The position numbers and the translations under genes are program-made. A stretch of DNA of 64,000 nt from Eunapius fragilis (lineage: Eukaryota; Porifera; Demospongiae; Spongillida; Spongillidae). The DNA lies in NCBI GenBank assembly GCA_963681505.1, contig OY811976.1, forward strand, positions 4,206,003-4,270,002. The letters are read 5' to 3'. The notes below the pieces were generated by a model, which saw nothing but the letters and a program-made list of their open reading frames with translations, ran no database searches and had not been told where the DNA came from. This document shows positions 33,601 through 43,559 of the stretch, piece after piece (the first letter of the stretch is position 1; each line of letters opens with the position of its first letter).

Positions 33601-36600
33601 TCTTTCCGAGCGCGTTTTCAGTATGTCAAGCCTGCCATGTGGCCATTGTCCAGATTTGAGTAACCTAAAGATGCATGTGCTGTATGAAACACTGTCCTAG
33701 TTGGGCGTAGCCCGACCTTGCAACTGTCAGGCCACGCCCAACCTTGCAGCGGTCGGGCCACGCCCAACCTTGCAACGGTCAGGCTACGCCCACTAAGCCT
33801 GGACCTGGTAAACGATAGTTTTTAGGCTTCATGTTCTAATAACGTTCATAGCTCGTCTGAGTCGTCTCGCTCTGTCAGCCCAGACACTCGCCCGACACAA
33901 AATATGGAGATATTCGAGAGACGTCGGAACGAAATCAATAATGCGGTGGAAATTAAGCAGAAATTTAGAAATATGGCGAAATTTGGGAAATATGTGGAAA
34001 TACGGCAGAAATCTGGTAGAAATCTGTGAAATACGGCAGAAATCTGAGAAATCTGGAGATAGTTCAGAAAATTTGAAATTCCGTACGGGCTGTGGGCTCG
34101 TGTCGGACCCATCGGTTATGAGTGAAGGCGAAGCGAACAAGCTGAAAACGGTTCTTGTCAGAACCAAAATGAGGGTCCAATATCACACGGGCTACCAAGG
34201 AGAGCTAGCAAAGAGGTACTACCACTTTGGGAAGGGTTCAAACTAAGGAGTGCTTCAAACTATTAGGGAAAACCCCATAGCTGCAGGTTTGAATCGGCAA
34301 TTGTTAAATCGTGCTAGAAGGATTGAGCTGACGAGTCGAATTCGACGGACTGCATCTGATTTCTCAGATATAGCGAGCAAAGAACTGGAATCGTTAGCCT
34401 GCACATGCGAACCGATGCTAGGACGCTCGATCGCACTGAGAATGTACTAAATCGAACTGAGAGAGGGAATTTCAATGCAAAAAGCAAGGTCAGCAAGATG
34501 CTTTTAATTAGGGTTACAGCCTGTGAGACAACAGGAGAGGAAGCTTTGCAAGATCACCGTAACATATTAAAAAGATCGATAAATCACCGAAGAGGCAAGT
34601 TGCTTAATGTATGACCTGACATAATTATTGACTTTTTCTGATTCACATGCATTGATTTAAAAAACTGTATCAGTGCATGTAGTATTCACAACTAAATATA
34701 CTGTTGTGAAATATTTTACTGCCTTTTCTTGCAAAGCTTCCCAGGCTGTACTCCATCTTGCACAGTCGTAATGCTAGTTAAAAACATCTTGCTGACCTTG
34801 CTCATTGCACGAATCGGAGAAATACCCATCGCTCAGTTCGATTTAGTACATTCTCAGTGCGATCGAGCGTCCTAGTATCGGTTTGCATGTGCAGGGCTGA
34901 CGATTCGAGTTCTTTACTCGCTATATCTGAGATATTAGATGCAGTCCGTCGAATTTGACTCGTCAGCTTGATCTTTCTGGCACGATTTAACGATTGCCGC
35001 TTCAAACATGCAGCAATGGGGTTTTCCTTAAAGCACTCCTTTGTTTCAAACTTTCGATCCCAAAGTTGCAGTACCTCTTTGCTAGCTCTCGCGTGATACT
35101 GGTCCCTCATTTTGGTTCTGACAAGAACCGTTTTCAGCTTGTTCGCCTTCACTCATAACAACTATAACCACAATAATGTAAATAATTGTAATTTTATTCA
35201 TCCGAAAATGGCAGACTTTTAGGACACAAAGTTCAAGGCAGACATTTCTGCGACTAAGGAAACGAAAGTTGACATTAAACAAGCGTTTCAGATAGACATA
35301 CCTGTTTTTTATGTACTTTGAAATTACGGTAGCATAAACACAATGCGGTACGATACAAACAGCTAAACGCGTTTCGCCCTAAAACAGCACATTTGCAGCC
35401 GCGGACCTCAAACAGTTTACCGCGTTTAACATTTGGCCCGACCAAGTGATGCAGTTATGTGTGCGGTAGTTATATGCCGACTTTCAGCCTGTTTCCAAAA
35501 GGGGGAGAAATGGGCTAAAAAAATTTTGCTGAACGAGGGGTAGACATTACCAAAAGAAGTCACGTGACAACTTTCAATTTCAAACCCTTGTTGACGACTA
35601 CTTTGCCAACCAAACTGCATTATTAGAATTATTTCATATCACTATTGCTAAAACCAATTTCAAACATTGAAGAGCAGGAAAAACACTTTAATGTCAACTA
35701 ACATGGTTTGCACTGTAAGGATTCAAGTACGGATGGCACGCGTTAATACGTGATAAGTGGGTTTGTTTCCAATCCCGTTATACATTCAAATACTAAGCTC
35801 GTGTTCTTGACTTCTTGTTCATGCATATGTGAGATTCTAGTTAGTATTGTTACATGTTTAGGAGTTTCCTAGTATTCGTAAGTTAGGTTTGAAGTAGTTT
35901 CATAGGTTTATAGACACACCATGTTTCACAACGATGCAAGGACAGATGCGCACAAATTAGGTTGCACGGCCTTTCCGCGCCGTTTATACGGCACGTAACC
36001 TTTAATTTTGACCTTGGAATATTTCGAAGCGATCAGAGTAAAAATATGCATGTGCGCTATTAGTAATCTATATATCCGCGCACACTACGGTGCTACGGAG
36101 AAAAATAATGGTATTGTCAGCTTAGGCAGCACTACGCACCCGGAATTGGAAAAGAACGCTGATAACACCAATTAGTAATTCCATCATCGTTGGACCGGAA
36201 GAGCTATTTATTACAACTAGAGGCCCGATGCAGCTCTGCATGCATTTTTCATGTGAGTATAGCACCATTGACATTATGGTTTACATGTACATAGTTGTAA
36301 TAATATTTGAATGCGCGCAACGTGCAGAGCGAAAAATGTGTGAACTTGAAAAAAGTAAGCCTGTCACTGTTAGCGCATCATAGGAAAAGAATCAAAGTTC
36401 GAAAGAGCCCACTTTTTTTTCTTTTCAAAAACGGCCTCAAGAAACGAATACTGACGGATAGACAGACTATCCGTGCATTTATAATTAGGTGCTGTTACAA
36501 ATCTTTTAGCGTTAGAACTGGGACGTGATTTTGACTCAATTCATTTACACCCGCAGGCCATAGTTACAACTCAACACCGATAATCAAATTTTGCATATTA

Positions 36601-37393
36601 AATACTTGAATGCGCGCAATTTAACAGCAGGAACAGGAACATAGAGAAACAAAGGTTTGAAATTCAAAAAAGTAAGCTCGTCACTGTCTGCGCATAGTAG
36701 AAAGGAATTGAAAGAGCCCATTAATGTCGAGAACGTCACTGCTATAAACCTGAAAAATCGATTGGACTTTTTTTCATAGTCGAAAAAATTGATTTTAATT
36801 TATAAAAAAAGGTTACACACCCTGGTAAGGACCATTTGATAGAAGCTCTTTGGAGTTCGCGGAAAATCAAAAAATTTGAAAACTTGAAAAACTACCCAGA
36901 AGGGTGATTGAGCTGGACACTGTCCCATATATTCATATGATTTCCATAAAAATACCTAATGGCAAGTTCTCAAACTGTTGAAATCTGGATTGCTGAACTT
37001 GAATAGTGGGAGCCAAGGTTGTTCTGCACAACTCCAAACTTACAGACACTACCAAAGGTTATGGGCGCTGTTTGGACTTGTAAACTAGGCAACATGTTGC
37101 GTGCAACGCTATGAATTTTTGTAAATATCTAGTAAAATATGTGTAAACTAATGTTCTACTGAAAATATAATTGCATTCAATGGGTTGCACGCAACATTGC
37201 TGCCTAATGTATGGTCGCTTTTACGTTTGTTGCTGCTCAATCTCAGAGAACGGCGCCCAGGCATCTTTAGAATACGAGCTACATAAAACGCGTGCCTAAT
37301 GTTATATTTTGTTAGATTGTGACATCGCGCCCCATTCCAAGTTGCACCCGCCCCTACAGTGGCGGCGGAGCAATAAAAAAAGTGATACGGCGG

Positions 37394-37433
<40 letters not shown>

Positions 37434-38963
37434 GGAAAGAGGGTCTTCAATTTATGAGCAGGGGTGTAACAATTGAAATGATCTTACACATGAATTTTCA
37501 TGGATTACTACACTGTATGAAGATAGCATACAAGTATTAGAAAAAGTGGTACGGCGGCGCGCACTGTTCATAAAAAGTGCTACGGCGTTCGCCGTACTTG
37601 CCGTAGCGTCAGCCCCGCCTATGCCCTAGCAATGGCGCCTACAAACACGTGTCTTCGTCTACGAACAGAGAACGAGCTTTGCGTTTCTGTCATTGCGTCT
37701 CTCACAGCCGTTTGTTGAAAATTTACTTCCCTTTGGCAAAAGGAATAGAAACCCATAAAAACAACATATAGGACTGCTAAATTTAAATGCCCACCATCCT
37801 TAGGCTATCGAAACGTGCTTTTATGGATTTTGAACGCCGACGCAACGAACACAACGGTTTTAACCTATCGTCGAATGGGAAGCTCATTTAGTTGCTTCTG
37901 AATCAACTTAAAACGGATTTTTATCTTACATGCGGTGATTGTTAAATGCCCACAACTAAGCTAGTCGTAGGTTACGCGAAAATCTTAACAAAAATGATAT
38001 CAGACAGCCTCCACCCCTATAACTCTTAGCGTATCTCTTATACAAATAGAAAGTTGCACCGCGTTCTGGAAAATTGAGTAAGAGCAACGAAAATAGAGTC
38101 CATCGTAGCCTATTTATCCATCCTAACGACGACGGCTCAAGGATCGGACTATAGCAATGTATTTCCCACGTGATCCGTTTCCAATCCCGGGTACACAGTT
38201 TATAGAATCGTTAGCTTAGGTGGCGGTATGGTTGTGGGGGAGGCTTAATTCCTCCCACCAGACTGACGGCCCTACTCAGCTATGCCCCGAATCCATATGA
38301 CATTTGTCAACAATCCACTAGTTCCCCTGCCCCCATGACCAGAAATAGGATGTCCCCGTGATCTTCCCCCCCCCCCCCCCCCCCCCCCCCCCCCTTCCCT
38401 CAGTAGCATGTAGCCTTAGCGTATGCACTAAGATCAGGTTACATTCAAACTACACAAATTCGCAAAGGGGACCGAATCTGGGCCAAAAGCAAGTGCTAGA
38501 TCGAATCCATTGGGTGTGAACACTCAAAGCAGCTGTTTAAGGCGCATGTACTATTCCTCCATTGTGAAATTCTAGAAAATTTTATGCGCAGCGCCCTTCC
38601 TTAATCACGGGAGCGTAAACCAAAGATTCCTTATAATTGTTACCGCATTCCTTAAATGACGAAGCTTACGGTAAAACAGAGATTCTTTACTTTGTATGAT
38701 CTCAGTTAAATAGTGCATGAATTTAGACAAACTCCTTGTTTGCTGTTGCGGAATGATTTAAGAGCCTTTAAATATGTACTTAATTGGCATTCAATCCAAT
38801 TAAGAGACCAGAAAATCTCGGCATATTGAAGTTATACAAGGCACTGTTTTACTTTCAGCCCCCATTATAGGAAAATCTATCAATAAAAAAAAAAACACAA
38901 ATATTGTGGTAAGCACTATACAAATATGCAGGATTAATTCCTAAATCCTCCTTCACGCCCCCC

Positions 38964-38994
<31 letters not shown>

Positions 38995-39916
38995 AGCATT
39001 AATTTTTTTCTTTCTTTTTTTGAAAGAGGTTCCATTCAGGAGCAGTAAAATGTTGCTGCACTTTTGCATAATGCGCTTAGCCGTATACTGCTAATGTAAG
39101 TGTAACTCACTTAGTCTGCAAACAACAGCTGCATCATAGTCATGCGTACAGCCAGTTGTATTATTTGAATATTGACAATCGGCGAACGTTTCTTCTGTTC
39201 CATCGCATTTCACTCCTCCGTAATGAATTGGAACATCTGATGCAACTTGGTAGGACTTTGGCAGTCTGTAAAGTGGGATGAATAATAATGTAATTGCCTC
39301 CAACTGTTCCAAGCTCTAATCTTCTGTGTTCCTTACGTGCTAAGAATGATGGAATTAAGCGCTCCAGAATATCCATTTTTCCAACATGCTATGTGAGCAT
39401 TTTTCAAACTCCATGGGCTAGTAAGGCTGTCTGTACAAATCGTTCCCCAAACGCCATTGTTGCACACTTCCACAATGCCAGCATGGAGATCATTACGGTT
39501 AAGCGACACCAATCGCACATCTGCCTCCACAGAACAGTTCTGGCCTGGAAAAATGCATCATGCTGGTGGATGTTATTGTATTTTAACGATAAAAGAGGGT
39601 CAAAATGGCCCATCAGCGTGAATCGGGAGAAATAAAAGTATTTGATTTGCTACTGTATTCTTTCGCTCAGACAAAGAATATGACACAATGATAAAACTGA
39701 ATTAATTGTGATTATGAGAGTCTATCAATTGTAGTATAAAAATTGTTGTATTGTATGAGTGAGTGAGTGAGTGCGTCAAAAAAAATTGTAGTTGTGCACG
39801 TTATTGCATGATCGTACCTACATGTACATTTCAGTGTAAATTTCAGTTGCACTGAAACACTTACCATAAACAGTTGCAGTGAAGGAAAATAGCAGCATCC
39901 ATATTATTTTCAACAT
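25688..39916 (-). CDS. SRCR-domain transmembrane receptor, nine exons, 523 aa predicted
   Basis: Exons: 39865-39916, 39337-39544, 39111-39265, 29313-29481, 28697-28926, 28442-28634, 27515-27672, 26823-26947, 25688-25969. All borders are GT-AG and the phases join without a stop, for a 1,572-bp CDS. Exon 1 encodes a signal peptide (MLKIIWMLLFSFTATVYG). Exons 2+3, 4+5 and 6+7 each make one SRCR domain: VEVCNNGVWGTICTDS ... GTEETFADCQYS ... YDAAVVC; then a diverged second domain; then VEIFYNGVWGSVCSAGW ... KPIWLTNVSNC ... IATLQC. Exon 8 is a single membrane helix (GLYIAMGIFVGLILICASCA) with a cysteine-rich end. Exon 9 is a 93-aa cytoplasmic tail ending KDAPPSYSEVTS, with a PPxY-type WW-binding motif. 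SRCR domains bind ligands outside the cell, often microbial or self glycans; the ligand here is unknown. Inter-domain introns are phase 1, so extra SRCR cassettes could be added or missed in the 9.6-kb intron 3. Confidence 0.88.
29095..29235. repeat. GATT/ATTGAT-rich degenerate simple repeat
   Basis: Runs such as GACTGACTGACTGACTAACT and TTGATTGATTTATCGATT inside intron 4 of the SRCR gene. Low-complexity, no coding potential. Confidence 0.7.
29482..30190. other. Start of SRCR intron 3, nothing recognised
   Basis: AT-rich intronic sequence. At about 29940-29960 a TCGTATCCAGACCCAATC stretch resembles the GGTCTGGGTACGAGAC motif at 6770-6790, a probable dispersed-repeat end. Confidence 0.4.
30198..30262. 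repeat. 25-bp stem, 15-nt loop hairpin
   Basis: Left arm 30198-30222 (GCATACGCGCGCGAGGTACG...) pairs with 30238-30262 with a single mismatch; the loop is AACGAAAAAGTCGTG. It lies within a GC-richer island inside SRCR intron 3. It could be the centre of a small MITE or a transcribed hairpin. Confidence 0.75.
30767..31505. repeat. 740-bp hairpin MITE
   Basis: Two arms of about 290-350 bp are inverted copies. For example TAACGTTATCGG / CCGATAGCGTTA, GGTACCGACGTTACAATG / TTGTAACGTCGGTACC, and CAGGTAGGAGCGTCCAAAT / ATTTGGACGCTCCTATCTG. The centre lies near 31130-31150. Outer ends resemble TATGGAACATTCTATTGG against the reverse of TAGAAGGTTCCATATA. Confidence 0.85.
31506..32455. other. SRCR intron 3, unassigned
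   Basis: Two overlapping - strand frames (about 100 codons each, 31716-32184) have no recognisable motif. No SRCR-like exon seen. Confidence 0.35.
33047..34114. mobile_element. hAT-like non-autonomous element (1,068 bp) with 8-bp target duplication
   Basis: TIRs are CGAGGGGTCCGACACG at the left and, reversed at the right, CGATGGGTCCGACACG (15 of 16 identical). GTTATGAG flanks it at 33039-33046 and 34115-34122. The flanking palindrome arm is continuous once it is removed. Both subterminal regions are full of (C/G)AGAAAT(T/C)T motifs, resembling subterminal binding sites. No transposase frame inside. Confidence 0.88.
33695..33795. repeat. Three tandem copies of a GGGCGTAGCCCGACCTTGCAA-like unit
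   Basis: Copies of a roughly 38-bp unit (CACGCCCAACCTTGCAACGG) lie inside the hAT-like element. A related motif forms a short inverted repeat at about 49839-49890. Confidence 0.7.
36296..36730 (+). repeat. Diverged direct duplication, spacing about 305 bp
   Basis: TTTGAATGCGCGCAACGTGC ... GTAAGCCTGTCACTGTTAGCGC ... GAAAGAGCCCA at 36306-36410 recurs as TTGAATGCGCGCAATTTAAC ... GTAAGCTCGTCACTGTCTGCGC ... GAAAGAGCCCA at 36607-36720. Confidence 0.75.
37397..37432. repeat. Poly-G tract
   Basis: An uninterrupted run of about 35 G residues. The proline/glycine-rich frames on either strand are by-products. Possible G-quadruplex. Confidence 0.9.
38366..38394. repeat. Poly-C tract
   Basis: Uninterrupted run of about 28 C residues; a second poly-C run followed by (AC)n lies at 38957-38995. 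Other poly-C runs occur at 12490-12511 and 16786-16802. Confidence 0.9.
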
Positions 39917-41422
39917 TGCCTGCTGGTGAATACAGTGCTAACACTTTTGCACAGGCAACGAATCAGCACTTGGATAGCACTAATTGCTATATATGTATGT
40001 TATTCTAGTTGGACACCCCAATTATTTGTTACAAAGGAAAGTATTTGGTAATTGTATGAGGGGCCTAATATAGACGCTCTGGAGCTGCTTGTTAACTGCT
40101 TTAGCACATCTGAACCCATCAAACATACATATGAGCTAATGCAAATGTCCCAGGTAAACATTAAAGATAGATCGAACAAACGCCTGCATGTAGGCGAAAA
40201 GTCTATACACGTAGGCGTTTTATTGCGACCTATAGACCTCGCATTCAATGGTGTATAAAACTTTGAACTTGAATAATGTAACACTTTAGCGTAGAGCTTC
40301 GTTTTAAATCCGCTTTGGAGCACACTCAACCATCGGCTCTTTAGATACACGATCGAGGTGGAGGAGCGCACAAAAATTGTCCACGATCTTGATGGCAGAG
40401 AGTAGTATAAAAGTTGGAAATCGTGTGTGGGTGGAAAAAGAAGTTTAAATTATATCTGCCTAAAATTCGAAGAATGCGTCTAGCAAGTTTTTTGTAAATC
40501 GGAACAACTCGAGCTAAATGGGGTACGTGCCCCAGCCAGGGTGTACATGTACGTAGCACTTGCGTTATTTTCTGCCGCCACTTGGCGAGTAGCCCTCTTT
40601 GCTATATTGATCGTTGTTATTTCAAGCGTTGGCTAGTCGACTGATCATTTCATTCAGTGATTTGTAATGCCTACATGTGCGCGTAGGTTACGGCGATCTA
40701 ACATTAAGGTCATGTTGGAAGTGTACCATACCGACAATAGAACCAATGCCATGCAGCAATCATCATTCTCTTATATGAATGCCAGCAGAGGTGATGAGTG
40801 GAACAATAGATTCTCACATTGTGTTAGTGAAAAGAACAAATGCTTCATAGCATGCACGTAAATTGGTAATCAATCACTACAAGTATGTTTTTATTTAAAT
40901 CATTTTACCAGCACATATAAAATTTTAATGGATTGTGGTGTCAAGTCGGCCCAAAGTTACTTTCACTACAATTTTACTGTGGCAGGCAAAAAATGAATAT
41001 GACTGCATGTTTAGCAGCATATGTCCTGAATCGTTGAATCATTTCCCAACGAAGCATACGAAAATTAGAAGTTATTGATCATCTATTAGGGTGTATAATC
41101 AATTTTCAGAGGTTTTTTTAAGGTTATTTGACTACCTATTAAGTTGACTATTGTACTTAACCGACTTCAGGATATCCTTTAATCGAAATAACTGATCCTG
41201 TTTTTCTTAGTCGCGATGTCTGTCCCAATCTTATGGCTCGGTGCAGATGGTATTATGTAAAGCAGTTATTTTAATTAGATATGTGTGTATATGTTCTGTC
41301 CGGATGCAATACAATTATCTGGTTGATCAACCGGATTAATAAAAACAAGTATTGCGCATGCTCAATAAAGTGTGAACACGCCGATCATGGATAAGAGCGC
41401 CAGCTGTAAGATCTTTGAATAG
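39917..41422. other. 5' flank of the SRCR gene, no gene recognised
   Basis: The putative promoter of the - strand SRCR gene lies just above 39916, but no clear TATA box was pinned down. An inverted repeat around 40180-40215 (CGCCTGCATGTAGGCG, ACACGTAGGCG) is the only structure noticed. A + frame at 40667-40861 is unrecognised. Confidence 0.35.
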
Positions 41423-41638
41423 TATGTTGATTCCTTGTTTCCTATTGGAGGGAAGCGTTCCAGGAGTGCTGTGATACGGCAATACTTTGCCAAACGAATC
41501 GTCGATCACTTGAAAGGAAAACAAGATCCAGAAGCCTCATTTCGACATTTCATCAAAAAGGGTGGCTTTGCTCTACTAGATATTCTATCGGCAGGCATTC
41601 GTGATGTACTAGTTGTCTCTTTGAAGGAAGAAAAGCGG
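41423..41638 (+). CDS. Possible single exon of an unrecognised gene
   Basis: A 72-codon open stretch begins after GAATAG (usable as a splice acceptor) and ends at AAAGCGG|GTAAGA, a good donor. The peptide includes FPIGGKRSRSAVIRQYFAKR and GFALLDILSAGIRDVLVVSL, of balanced composition. No partner exons were identified, and I do not recognise the family. It lies just before a family A repeat and could be part of a mobile element. Confidence 0.3.
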
Positions 41639-41934
41639 GTAAGATTTCATTCAACGTACACTGCGTCGCATGAAGTCATATATTTACACCTCGCTGTACA
41701 GTGGAAGAGTTTTATAGCATATTGGAGCAGGTTCACTCTAAAAGGCTGTCTAAATGCGGGCTCAAAAAAGACATTTACCAATACGCTATGGTTTGCACGT
41801 TTGAAATGCTCCTTACGCTTACATGCATGCAGGTGATTCTAATTGTCTAGGTTCAATCTTTGTACTCGCATGTTCCTAGAAAATGTGGTTGAGCATTTCG
41901 TTTCTTCACTTCAATTAACGTCACGAGCAGACAC

Positions 41935-42520
41935 CCGCTTATGTTAAGGATCAGCATTGTACCGATACGGGTGGACTCTAACTCGTCGACCGTTTCGATT
42001 TTGAAGGTATTCCTCTCGCCGTTTAGCTCTCATCTTTTTTGTTGACGGGAAGGCATTTTGACAAAAACAACTTTGCTAGCCAAAAGTGGTGAAAACTGCG
42101 ATCAAATGAAATTCCCACCTGTTAAAATGCTGCACTATTCTAATTATACGTGAATGTTGCCATGGGAACGCTTCAATTTCGCATTCCGCATTACGTAATG
42201 ATTACGTATGTCAGTTTATTCATATATCTGATACCTGAAGATGTCCTTCCAGGAGGTTCTAAAGCGATTGGTATAATTTGCACTCTTTTAAACCTTTCCT
42301 ATCCCGAGATAATCACCTGAGAAGAAGAAGAATTGGAAGACGACGACGACGATGGAGAAGAATTGGCCTGGGGACGAGGAAAAACACGAATTTTTTTTGT
42401 TCTCTTAAAGCAAACAGTTTGAAGACTGGAACAAAACATTAAAATGACCGTCTTTGCCTTCTGGTTCGATAGCGTTTCTTGGTACGCAAGTTATACGTTT
42501 CTTTTTTAAAATGATAAATT
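41935..42520 (+). repeat. Family A dispersed repeat, copy 3
   Basis: Aligns with 13760-14290 through AACTCGTCGA, GGTATTCCTYTCG, AAGGCATTTTGACA, AAATGGGAACG, CCTATCCCGAG, AAAGCAAACAGTTTGAAGAC and ACATTAAAATGACCGTCTTT. The basic ORF on the - strand (MPSRQQK) is broken by a stop here. Confidence 0.75.
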
Positions 42521-42527
42521 CATGATT

Positions 42528-42704
42528 AAAAAATTCTCTATACGAGAAAGTTGGTGGTATATAGGAATCAAAGATGATGGCGGTGTAAAAAGCAAGGGAA
42601 CAAGGGAAATAACCCTACATAAGCAGCATGTTGCCTTGCTTTTTACACCACCATCATATTTGATTCCTACATACCACCAACATTCTCGTATAGAGAATGT
42701 TTTT
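42528..42704. repeat. Hairpin MITE, copy 2 (short version)
   Basis: Arms of about 75 bp: ATTCTCTATACGAGAAAGTT at the left mirrors ACATTCTCGTATAGAGAATG at the right, and GCGGTGTAAAAAGCAAGG mirrors CCTTGCTTTTTACACCACC. It shares the outer ends with the hairpins at 13362 and 43252 but has a different core. Confidence 0.88.
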
Positions 42705-43251
42705 ATCCCTTGTAGAGCAAAGCACTTGTTGTCTATGTCGGTGCTAAAGTAAACGTGCACCAAGGAGTCGCCTTGCTGCACTAAGCCTCGAGCTGATAAG
42801 ACGAAGTGCCTTACCAGTGGTGGATGGGACCTATAGCCTCAAGAGACCCATGTAAGCAGGTGAGAAGAAATGGCACGATTGCCTGGAGATTTCATTGAAA
42901 GCATTTCCAATGTTCTCCTTGAAGCACACAAAATAATAATCTGTTCAGTACTATTATTATCATTCATGCGCCTATCATAACCCCCGCTCCCCGCCTTAGG
43001 ATTAGGTGGGAATTTGACGCGTGAATACCATTACTGCACACGCCAATCGCCTATTTTAGCTGGAGTGTGCATCCATATCAATTTGGCCAACTGCAAGCTG
43101 TTTGGTAAGATGTTGAAGATATCATATTTAGTATTATGTGAACACAATGCAAGTAAAAATGGATTTATCTGATAGCCGCCTCATTAATTCCATTCTGCCA
43201 CCGCTCATGTAAACAAGCAGAATCGTGTTTCGTACCAAGACCTTATGTTAC

Positions 43252-43530
43252 AAGTAAATAAAAACATTCTCTCTGAGAAAGTTGGTGGGATATAGGTTTT
43301 ACAGGCAAATAGTATACTGGTGTAATACGCAAGGAAATAAAAGGGAAAATGTAATAGTCCTATATTTAGCACACTTAGACTAAGGCATATGCTGTTTCTG
43401 TGCTAAATATAGGACTATTACATTTTCCCTTCTGATAAAACTTATTTCCTTGCGTTTTACACCAGTATACTATTTGCCTGCAAAACCTATATCCCACCAA
43501 CTTTCTCAGAGAGAATGTTTTTATTTACTT
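43252..43530. repeat. Hairpin MITE, copy 3 (near-perfect)
   Basis: Arms of about 130 bp are almost identical: AAGTAAATAAAAACATTCTC at the left reads back at the right end, including GGCAAATAGTATACTGGTGT and AGTCCTATATTTAGCAC. There is a short central loop around 43380-43395. The near identity suggests a recent insertion. Confidence 0.9.
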
Positions 43531-43559
43531 ATTTCCTTAATTTTTTAACACCCAAATCA

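Larger units (their letters stand above)
32456..35715. mobile_element. Large palindromic (fold-back) element with TA flanks, interrupted by a hAT-like insertion
   Basis: Ends are CAGTGAAAACCATGGTAGTT at 32456 and its inverted counterpart ending CACTG at 35715, both next to TA. The left arm is 32456-33046 plus 34115-34555; the right arm is about 34725-35715. Matching landmarks include CCTGCTCTTCAATGTTTG, AAACGCGTTTAGCTGTTTGT, GTAAACTGTTTGAGGTCCGC, AGTGAAGGCGAA and GAATCG/GTTAAATCGTGC. The CAGTG start and TA flanks fit a Tc1/mariner-like target preference, but no transposase is present. Without the insertion it would be a near-perfect palindrome of about 2.2 kb. Confidence 0.82.
35716..39110. 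other. Proximal part of SRCR intron 3: repeats, no exon seen
   Basis: Apart from the duplication at 36296-36730 and the homopolymer runs, no coding region is recognised. A block at 37530-37625 (GTACGGCGTTCGCCGTACTT) is a short inverted repeat. No SRCR motif was found. Confidence 0.4.

Noticed and set aside
34802-35152. A 116-codon - strand frame in the palindrome's right arm
   Set aside because: The mirrored left-arm copy has a different frame and stops, so the frame is not conserved between the two arms and no motif is recognised.
37148-37540. Proline-rich and glycine-rich frames
   Set aside because: Created by the poly-G tract at 37397-37432; no conserved flanking sequence.
29482-39110. 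Further SRCR exons in the 9.6-kb intron
   Set aside because: No frame with the C-x-x-LGY or CxG(x)E(x)xxxxC patterns was seen; only repeats. Missing a strongly diverged exon remains possible.
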